From Chalara sp. BL73 (Eukaryota; Ascomycota; Leotiomycetes; Helotiales), in NCBI GenBank assembly GCA_918026815.1, contig CAKJVC010000168.1, forward strand, positions 124,001 through 188,000: a stretch of DNA of 64,000 nucleotides. The letters run 5' to 3'. Under the pieces are notes generated by a model. It searched no databases, was not told the origin of the DNA, and was given only the letters and a program-made list of their open reading frames with translations. Below are positions 55,176-64,000 of the stretch, piece after piece. Made by a program: the position numbers and the translations under genes. The stretch's first letter is position 1, and each line of letters starts with the position of its first letter.

Positions 55176-58100
55176 GTCGTTGCTGGCGTGTGATTGGGTG
55201 CAGAGTATGTTTCGAAATGTATGTGAGGGTGTTGTCGAGATCATTGGTCATGCGCACATCGAAACTAGCGCCATGGCGGGCCACCCCTCCCCTAACAATA
55301 ACACAATAGGCGCATCTCGTATTCCCTCACATGCACACCCGCCCTTGCCTGCGTGCCCTCTGCACCCCATTTTAATACCTGCACAACACTTCCGACGCCA
55401 TACCGGCCGGTCAGGTCATTTATTGTCGATGTGCGAGGAATGCAAAATCAATCAATCCTGCATTGAAGCACTCAACTGCTTAGCAAAGAGCTTGCTCTGG
55501 AGAATGCAAGCCCAGACACCAGTCTAAGTCCACCTATCACGAGGCGATCAGTACCGCACATCTGATTCGACGACTTCGCGCCGGCCCACCTCCATCTCAA
55601 CTATCTATTTCATCATCATCAAGAAGTTATTCAGCTACCTTGCTATCGCTTCTCCATCTGACTCACACACGTACATCAACACGGTCGGGAGGCTTTGGCC
55701 ACCCTTGCGTACACCATACCCCCATCTCTGTCTAATATCTTTCATACCACGATGGCCATCTCCTTGTCTTATCTGAGGATTGGCCTTCTAGATCATAGCA
55801 TTTTGTTTGCGGGGCCAGGCATGGGGGGCGTTCGTATAAGCATTTACTGGGTGTGGCATGTACGCTTGCTTTCTTTTGAGATTTTCCTGTTTCGTAAGCA
55901 CAACTGGTGTTCTGGGTGCTCTTATCTGCAAGTCTGCCTTGGTCTTCAATCACAGAACCGAATATAAGAGTCCTTGCTCTATCTCTTCCCGCCAAGACTT
56001 TGGGATCTCTGCTCTACTTGTACTGTAGCCGAGAGGTGTTTTTGGTGTATCATATCTTTCTTGCCTTTTATTCCATATTTTTTAGCTCGGGTGCGATAGC
56101 ATTTACATGTGGGGAAGGGCGGTGTTTGACGGGGTCCAGGCTTTGGATGGCCATGTTCATTTGAGGTTTCCGATTGAAGATACCACTTTGCAGTTGATCA
56201 AGGCAGGCACACCAAAAATACACGGGGGTCACGGGCATGGGGGACTGGGGATCACTACCACTTACAACCGTTAATACTTAATACCATATTTTGAAGATGT
56301 TAATATTTAGTTCCATGAGCCGGTTTCTCTCTGCTGTGGGTATCGCTGTAGTACGACTACCGTTGTTTGTGATCAGAGGCCGGGATTTCATCTTATGCGT
56401 CAGGTTATAGCCTGGGGTCGGAGAATTTACTAGATCTTAGAGTAGAACTATCGCACTTACGCCGCTCTCCCGCTGCAGTTGCACTTGCATGATCCAATGA
56501 CCGTTATATAGGTCACGTGGAACGTGTAAATCCGAGTGCTTATTGTCTTTCATGTAGGACGCTGGTTCAACAATAATGAGATTCAGGTAAAATTAAACCA
56601 CATCTACTGTGAAAGGAGGCTTGAGCAAGGCGCACATGGAGGAAGGCCCGCTTCCGACTGGACGAAGCGTAGGCAGCAGGAGAAACCCTGGAATAGGAAT
56701 ATGAACCCTGGTTTGCTCCGCGCGGCGCACAACGTTAGCGTAGTGTGTGTGTGGGAATATGTTTACTTTGTATGTTGCAGAGAAAGTCTCGAAAGGTGGC
56801 TGTGCAAGATTCTGCACGACGATAGTGTCTCTGTTTGTTTTTCAGTCTGCCGTTATGACGTTCTGATTTTAAAGTCCATTGTCTTGGATTCCTTCCAGGT
56901 CACGCATGCCACGGCCCGAACCTTTCAAGACAGCAATGTGGCGAATGTGTGACAGACAGGAAGGCGAAAAACCCCCCTTCCATGATGCTTTCGAATCCTT
57001 CAGTCCTTGGTGATTCAGGGTTTTTTTTCCTGGAGAGTGAAGGTGGCTGCGGTTGATTCAGAGGTGATATCATTTGGACACACAGCAGGATGTGGGACGG
57101 CCAAAAAAAAAAAAAAAAAACAAGACTGCTGGTTCATCTTGGACGCGCCTCGGTGTTGCCTTGCACTTTGGTATGTTGACTCATTGAAAATCCGCCTTGA
57201 ATGTAGGCGAGTTTGGTGTTGGTTGGTATTCCTTCCTGCACTTTGTTTCTCAGATTGGCTTTCGGTCCTCGGGCGAAGAGCAGTGGAACAGGCAGTAACT
57301 GAATTGCCTTGGTGACTTTGTTTTGGTGTGAAAGTCCTGAACAGGCATAGGTTATTATTATTTGGAGAGTGACTCAATCTACTGGGTTGGGCTTTCGGTC
57401 TACTATTCCATGTATGACCTTGCAAAGGCATTCCTCGAGGCTATCAAAATTTGTATCTGGACATCAGTGGTATGCTCACTGGGACCTGCTCAATTCGATT
57501 GAGCCAGGTGGATTCTGCAAATCATTGTTAGGCGATAAATTTTTTATGCTGTTCAAAGGCCCCACAGTCCTTCGATGGCTTTGAGTGCGTCAAGTACTCA
57601 AAGTAAACAAAGGGTTTCAGATCTAAATATCACACAGGATATAGCATGCAAACATAAAATATGCCTTGAGTAAGTGCTTAATTTCAAGGATAAAAACATC
57701 TAATGTGATTGTGATTGATTTGTCGTGCTGGATTGGAGAAGTAATGAGCAGCCTTCTTGTGACTAGGGTGGACATTCTCTCTCTGGCCAGCTTAACTGGC
57801 GAGCAAAGTTCGAGTCCAAAGGCACATTACTAGATATTTCATATATGTCAAATAACAATTGTAAATAGTTTTATTGACTTTTTCCACACTATTGCTAGAG
57901 CTACGGAGGTCTTGTAAGATCAAATAATGCTACCCCTTTTTAAGCGAGCGCCTCCCTAAGAAATATTCTTAGTTGGAAGCCAAGCTCACAACTTAATAAG
58001 GGATAACTTTCGGATACCCGATTTCGCTATGGATTGTGATGAATCGGTCTCTATTAGTATGTTCTTATTCTTCTTTACTCTTGCGATTGCTGTTTCAAAT

Positions 58101-60169
58101 GTCAAATCTCGGCAAGAGTGGAGGTAACCGCGTTAATTTTCAGTGGCAGACTTGAATGATCTCAATTATACACACACCAATCGCTCTTTGTGAGGTAAGT
58201 ATAGTAAAGACCGCTGCTGGGTGGCTGGGGAGGGAGGGGGCCTTGGGGGAACAATATAAGTTCCAATATTCTTGTATTCAGAAACGCGGTGTAACTAAAC
58301 CAGGCACAACCGACCGTTTCTTGTTGCTACACTACATCTAGTGAGCATCACTTCTTCTAACAGAGGCCGTAAGAATAGATCGATAAGGTCCAGTACTCGA
58401 GCGGTAGGCTCAAATGGAACAGAGCACTTTGAGAAAAAAAGCACGACGCAAAGTTATGTAAGTGGCGAGTTTTGATGAAACGATAGTTGAGTATAGGAAT
58501 CAGAGAGCTGGATGCTAGCAGCAACTTTTCAGTCTTAACTCTAAAAAGTCCGCGTATATTGGGTCAGAAGATCTATTGCCTACACAATGGAGTGTCAAAC
58601 TTAGCCTACCGCCTTCTACGTATTCTAGATAGCCATAGTGTAATGAGTGGTTTGTGAAAACTCCTATGAGGCCAAGAATAACCCTTTGCTCTTACTCTCC
58701 CAAAAGGAATTGACGGACCCCTTAAAATGAGAGATTGGCATGCACCACTGGCACTTTCATTTGATTAAGTCCGGCCTCTGCGCCATTTCTCATCTCCCAC
58801 AATGCGCCTTTTTGAACTGCCTCTTCCTCTGCTATTGAGGAAGTGGCAGACTGCTTGCCCAAATTTAACTAAAAAGCTTAGTACGCCTGTTTCAATAGCC
58901 AGTCGAGGTGCATTAGGCTGGCTCTGCTAAAGGATGTATACTGTTCTTCGTGCCGCCGTATTCATGAGCCCCCGGGGCTTTCCTGATTTCCGGTAATCTT
59001 GCCAGAGCAGATACCTAAGTGTGAAGGTGCCTTTTCAAGTAGGTAGAGCCTATGATTACTTTGGCTTAAGGGAAACTGCTTGGCAGTCTTTGTTATTGTG
59101 TAGAGCGTCTTGTTCCCTGCAGTGGCAGGTTTGACGGTTGAACATCCAGATGATATCGGAGTTGACTCGTAGGCCCTGTTCTTGACGATATACGCCGGTG
59201 TGTTTGAAATTATTCGAAGCGTTTGGAGCTCGTTCAAGACAGGCCTTGTGATCAAGGTAGATTGTCTGGAATTGTTGAAATACTGCTTCTTATAGAAAGG
59301 CTTCGATGACCATGAACTAGTTTCTATGCCTTCATATATTAAATTGTCAAAGGGTCAAAGTTAGGCTTTTGCTCACTGGTCAAGCTATTCAACAGGTATT
59401 CAATCGACTAATTGATGTTAATAGACTAGTACTGAACGGTTCAAGGTGGACGTTTGAGCAACATTCACAGCTGCTAGAATAGCTTTGATTGGCCGTTTCC
59501 CGTACTTGATATGTCCCCACCTTTCCTTTGGGGCATGTGCTACTCATGACATTCAGCTGGGTAAATTCCCTTAAAGTCTCGGATTATGATGCTCTCAGCT
59601 GAGGAGATGGGTAAGTAGTGCTGTACAACACCCACTGCTGTGCAGGTCCGCCGTCGCCAACGATTAGAGATCCGCGCATGAGATTGAGTACCCGGGCTAT
59701 GAAATCCATATTGGACTGTGTAGACCATGGGCTTGAGCTCACTTGGTGAACTAGCTAAGCATTCAATTAAACAAAACAATATGAATTGTATTTAAAGTAA
59801 GCAGCTCAAAGACGGTAGTCGCGAGGAGCAGAGATGTTGGCCCTGTCTTAAAAGTCTGTGGTAACTGAAAGTTCTGAGATCGTACTACGACTGTTTCAAA
59901 TGTTGTTCCTCTGGCAAATACTATGGCGGCAGACTTTATGCAGGCAAGCGGCGGCGAGCGACTTCACCAGACAACGTCAGAAAAACGAACTGAACGACAA
60001 AAATGCATCAAACAGCACCGGAAATTTGTTTCGTGCACTAAGTTGAAAGGGTTCTATACTTCTAGAAGTGGCAATATTGGCTTCAAGAAAAGGGTATCAT
60101 GAAAATCTGATTCCAATGCGTAGCATCACATCAAGGCCTAAGAAACGAAGAAAACAACACCACAGCTCT
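55176..60169. other. Long intergenic region between medA and membrane-protein gene
   Basis: About 5 kb. The proximal part is probably the medA 3' UTR. The longest frames (138 codons at 56536-56952 + and 57015-57431 -) overlap low-complexity or poly-A sequence and show no domain features. An A18 run lies at 57103-57120. No RNA gene or transposon is recognised. Confidence 0.55.
57103..57120 (+). repeat. A18 homopolymer
   Basis: Uninterrupted run of 18 A residues. Could be the poly-A end of a retroposed copy, but no flanking element is recognised. Confidence 0.85.
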
Positions 60170-61228
60170 CTAAATTGTGACCATGCCACCTTTGGTCGCC
60201 CGAGCATTCCTTCTTCTATATTGCTCTCTGAATTGCATTCGTCCAAAGGTGCCATAACCGATGGTACCACAGAGCAGGACAGTCCAGATTCCAGTGATGA
60301 CGCCTCCAATAGGGAAGATCAAAATGTTCATGCCGGGTACCACGAATGGAGCATTGTCGGCAACAACCAGAGTCTGCATGGGCGGTTCCACGACGGTCTT
60401 CGCTACTGTTGCCTCCGTGGCGAATACGCCAGACACAAAAGATGCCTCAGTGGAGTCGAGTGTAGCATTGACCTGGAGTCCGGCGGCACTCAAGCCAGTC
60501 AATGTGACCGTAGGTGCGAGCAGCTTCTCCAGTTCCGACCTGAAATAATTAGCCACAGCGTGAGGCTATGTGGGAAATCATTGGGCTTACGTATTCATGT
60601 TAACACCAATCAGGTCTTTGTTTATCTGGCCGACAAATGCATATGCTTGGGTAATTGTTGGGACAGTGGTACTCTGTCTCTTTTCGACGTTGCGGCGTGG
60701 CCATGATATCAGCGATACAACGTCTTCGTCCCTTCTTTCGCGTTCATCCCTTCGTCCAATTTCAGAGCTGTTTACTGCTTGTACTGTTGCTCCAATATAG
60801 GTAAGACCGACTGTGACGTCTTGCGTGGGTATGTCTTTGAATTGGCCGGTGGGTTCTGAGATCTTGAAAAGTCGAAGATCGGCCTTGAAGACCCCAGTGC
60901 TGTTGTCGAGGAGTGGCAGATTATAGCAAACAGCCATGCCAGCGTCATTGCTTGCCTTGCCATTCAGTGCCTCTAGAGCAGCAGTACATGCAAGCATTGT
61001 TTGTGTATCCCATTCTGCGACCGAGATTCCTGAATCTAGCGTTGTTTGTCGTCTAACCAGCGAGCTGACAGCATCCCGCTCAACTGGCTCCACGACCGAC
61101 TCTACATATCTCCTCATGTTATGCTCAGCCGAATCATCTCTCCGTATTAAAAGTGCGGCGTCCGATGCAGCGCTGGCAGTCGTCTGGCTGATGAGCACAA
61201 CAACGGCGATGAGGATAGACCGCAGCAT
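60170..61228 (-). CDS. Secreted/single-pass membrane protein with multiple dibasic sites, unknown function
   Basis: Two exons, 61228-60591 and 60539-60170, with a 51-nt intron, give 335 aa. The N-terminus MLRSILIAVVVLISQTTASA is a clear signal peptide. The luminal part has dibasic pairs at about 29-30, 39-40, 59-60, 159-160, 165-166, 178-179 and 183-184, many followed by D or Q as in Kex2 substrates. Three N-glycosylation sequons are visible (N109, N153, N237). One strong membrane segment (NILIFPIGGVITGIWTVLLC, about 284-303) is followed by a short basic cytoplasmic tail (FREQYRRRNARATKGG), so type I topology. I do not recognise a domain. It could be a Kex2-processed precursor, a wall/plasma-membrane sensor or an adhesin-like protein. 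Confidence 0.75.
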
Positions 61229-63208
61229 CTTGAATGTATGCGCTGGTACCAGGCTCCAGTGCGTAGATTAAATTTGAACTGGAGAAGGGAAAGAACGGAA
61301 GGTGACGATCCGACCTGCGGTGAAAGAAAAAAAGAGTGTAGCTTCCTGTCTCGACGCGGACACCAACACGACAGCAAGAAGAAAAGTACTGTGGGAGCGG
61401 AAAGGGCCTGCCTAGAAATTGTATGGACAAGAGAAAGAAATGCAGTGAGCACGTTTTGTTTCCTACTCCGGGCCAGCAATAAAAATTAAAATAGACCAGA
61501 AGACAACTAGCAAGGGCAGAAATGGCAAGAAGAAGAGAATGAGCAGAAGGAGAAAGAGAACGAGAAGTGTGGGAAGAGGGCAGAATCATGCGTTCATGAT
61601 GTTCGAGCTTGCAACGAGCATGGGCCGAGCGTGAACTAAACTCATTCTGCTCCCAATCAGCCGCATGCTTCGAGTGGCGGAGGAAGAAAAAGCGTGGAGA
61701 ATGGGAGTCAATTTTGGATATGGCACCCTGGGTGACAGGCCATTCACGCCGGAGTCCTGACATCAATTGTCGGAAACAGGCGCCGAGGGAGGACGACAAA
61801 GCGGGTCATGAACGATTGGAAGCATAAAATGAAACCAAGCTTTTGGCCATCACCGGTGTGGGAACGGCGGATTGACTGGTGTTGATACAAGAGCCGTCGC
61901 AGATGAAGCTGGTGATGTTTGAGCTTTGGCGCAAATTGTCTGATGATGGGGTGGATGAAACCCGAAGCGGCAAAATTGTCCGTTGGCATGCCGCTTGGCA
62001 GGGGGCCTGTAGTTAGTGACACGGTACAGGGTACATACAGTACAGGTTATAGTACTGCAGTCTAGGCGGGGCGGGCCTTCCAGGGCTTTGCTTACAGGGC
62101 TTAAGTAAGTACTTAGGGGGTTAGTTAGGCCAGATGAGGAGGCAGGCGGCTCTTCGGCAAGCAGAAACAGGCCTGGGGAGCCTTTGATTGGGTGACCTCG
62201 CCGCCCACCGTTACATTTACTTACAGAACCGGCGCCAGGCGTAACCAGCCACACTGTGGCAAACGTTTACTCCTTCTTACTCTACAGTACAATTACCCTC
62301 ACAAGCCATCTTCTTTCCACGGACCATAAAGTGAAATGGATACAAAGCGGCACAAGCCATGTTTCTGGTCGATTGACGCGCAAACATCGTGCTTTTGCCA
62401 TTGATACACGTGAGATGTTCAAGTTTTCTCCACCATGTTCCATGCCATGTTCCCAAATGGTGAGCTCCAGACACAGACATGAATTGCCGCCCCTTAACCG
62501 CCCCTTTGAACCACTTCAAGCGCTATCTGATGAGCCTAATCTCACTTAAAAGGTTACACGCGCCAATAGCTCTGGTCAAGAACAGTCTCACTGTACACGG
62601 GCAATCTCGTTGATCTTCATCCTTGAAAGCCATACAGCGCACTGTCAAGTCCGGCGCGGAACAACTCACGCTCTCAGTGTATCAATCGTCTTGCGGCACT
62701 AACTTAGGCTTGAATTCTTCCCTCAGGGTAAATCACACTTGGCAGAAGAGTCATTCTATACGACGGCTTCTATTATTATTATGACTTCTAGATCTTCCCG
62801 ATTAAGCTGAGAAGTCTCCATGATACTAACACTGCGACCTTATTCTCCAAAATTCACGGTTGATAGCTTGCATTCCAAGGTAAGGATTCGCCCCAAGGGC
62901 AGGATGAAGACTATATTAACCCTTCCTCTCCTCCTGCCAGGCAATACAATCCACCAGTACAAAGAATGCTCTTCAACGGCTCGCAGCCTGCTAGCCCAGA
63001 TTCGGCCGTCTTTGGGTTTGCTGCTCCAATACTTGTTGCTTTCCAGTTTCTAATCGTCTCCATTGCTGCTTAGTGACTAACCTTTATGTTTTGGTCTTAG
63101 TATGTTGCTTATCGCATCACCTGATGAGGGCTGATGACGAGCTCATCACACTGCATTTTGAATTGACCAGGAATGGATTTCATCTCGTGATACCTCACCA
63201 TTCCCAAT
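61229..63208. other. Intergenic region upstream of the membrane-protein gene
   Basis: About 2 kb with purine-rich plus-strand sequence near 61300-61700 (pyrimidine-rich in the direction of the minus-strand gene, so probable promoter/leader). Only fortuitous frames otherwise. The 3' flank of the right-end gene lies at its distal side. Confidence 0.5.
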
Positions 63209-63971
63209 CTACTTGACCTTGGATGTGTCGATGGCTTCACGAATGACCCTGATGCGGAAGTTTGCGTCTGCAAGCTCGAGTTGCTGCTCTTCTACACTCA
63301 TATCCTTTGCTTCAGAGAAAATTCTCTGGTATCTTGAGGTCTGCGAAGGAGCTTCTTCGTTTGCTATGGCTTTGTCAAATACCATCTTGCGAAAGTTCAG
63401 GTCAGCCAGTTCTAGTTGCTGCTCTTCTAGAGTCATTTGCTCGACCTCGGAGAGTGTTTTCTGGTATCTTGCAGTGCAATACGCCGTCTTTGCTGACCGA
63501 GCGACGGCAGGGACAGCAAGTGCCCGCGAATTGTTAGGATCTTCTGGTCGCTTTAGAGCTGGTCGTTCATCGCTGATTTCGACAGTTGCAGTGGGTTCTC
63601 TCTGCTCAGGACTCTACAACATGATGTTAGCTTTTATTCTCATCGGTAGGCATTAATTAGGGAGCATGCGATCATGGCTCGTGCTTCCGTGTGAAAATTG
63701 AAGATTGACTATTATTTACTCACATTGTTGTTCGGCGGCGTCCCGACAGAGCGATCGATATTATATGGCCGGGCTGGTGATGTGTTTGCTATCCCTGCGT
63801 ATCATGAGCACCAGAACATATTTAGAGGCATGATGTTCTTACTGTAGAAACTGCAGCGCTTGGTCTCACGGTTGTAATGACAACTCGCACAGCTGCCTTG
63901 TAGAAAGCCAGGAACAGTAACGCATTTCGTGAACCCACCGTGTTTCTTGGCGCAGTGCTTACAGGGAGGGT
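63209..63971 (-). CDS. Unknown Cys-rich protein with duplicated helical repeats (5' end outside window)
   Basis: Three exons are visible: 63971-63843, 63794-63724 and 63613-63209, with introns of 48 and 110 nt and matching phases. An acceptor at 63972 shows that more coding sequence lies beyond the window. The first visible exon encodes a Cys cluster, PPCKHCAKKHGGFTKCV then GSCASCHYNRETKRCSFY, with two CxxC pairs and two further Cys that could bind zinc. A Pro/Ser/Arg linker follows. The last exon holds two tandem ~45-residue units, each starting RYQ(K/R) and containing EEQQLELAD-x-NFR, predicted amphipathic helices. I do not recognise the family; nucleic-acid or protein binding through the Cys cluster is only a guess. 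Confidence 0.75.
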
Positions 63972-64000
63972 CTAGATGATAGGAGCAGGTCAGCTCTCTT

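Noticed and set aside
56536..57431. Two 138-codon frames, one on each strand
   Set aside because: No recognisable motif or splice logic; one runs through the A18 tract. Composition looks non-coding.
58962..59255. 97-codon minus-strand frame with fairly normal amino-acid composition
   Set aside because: No recognised domain, no clear exon partners; kept out of the gene list but could be rechecked with RNA data.
1..64000. Search for CRISPR arrays, defence islands or a biosynthetic cluster
   Set aside because: Eukaryotic (fungal) DNA; no direct-repeat arrays, PKS, NRPS or terpene synthase signatures were seen.

Overview
This window is nuclear DNA of a filamentous ascomycete (Pezizomycotina). 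The signs are short GT-AG introns (mostly 45-70 nt) with CTAAC/CTGAC-type branch sites, a MedA developmental regulator, a HapC-type NF-YB subunit, a GH128 GPI-anchored glucanase, a DAL5-type MFS permease and a Grh1 GRASP protein. Codon use and gene content would suit Leotiomycetes (Helotiales), but that placement is inference. There are no rRNA or tRNA genes, CRISPR arrays, plasmid features or intact transposons that I can support.

Layout. 0-15.3 kb is a dense housekeeping block: the 3' part of DOP1 (+), RRN3 (-), hapC (-), prefoldin subunit 2 (-) divergent from the twin-Cx9C protein CMC2 (+), a TMEM14 protein (-) divergent from OST2/DAD1 (+), a GRASP protein (-), and a TGS1-type cap methyltransferase carrying an N-terminal PHD finger (+). 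15.3-20.3 kb holds a STE20/germinal-centre kinase with a long complex leader. 21.0-27.1 kb carries three minus-strand genes whose frames are broken by single-base changes: TEL2, the start of a sensor histidine kinase, and a PTS2-bearing peroxisomal thiolase. 29.7-37.1 kb has a GH128 glucanase, a small acylation-motif His/Gly/Glu-rich protein, a soluble twin-ABC ATPase divergent from proteasome chaperone UMP1, and a CAAX-tailed UBL3-like ubiquitin-fold protein. 39.0-42.2 kb has a Rossmann-fold NAD(P)-binding protein and a DAL5-family MFS transporter. 42.2-52.6 kb is gene-poor, with microsatellites, C-tracts and a few coding-like remnants; its right part is probably the leader of the MedA gene (52.7-55.2 kb). 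55.2-60.2 kb is again without a supportable gene. The right end has an unknown secreted, dibasic-rich single-pass membrane protein and the 3' part of an unknown Cys-rich gene with duplicated helical repeats.

The genes do not form one pathway. Two points stand out. First, the PHD-TGS1 architecture. Second, seven sites between 14.7 and 26.5 kb where adding one base to a homopolymer run restores a conserved frame. The thiolase then recovers the family length, which favours systematic under-calling in the sequence over gene decay. The abrupt histidine-kinase/TEL2 junction near 23.87 kb is a separate problem: either a rearrangement or a misassembly.
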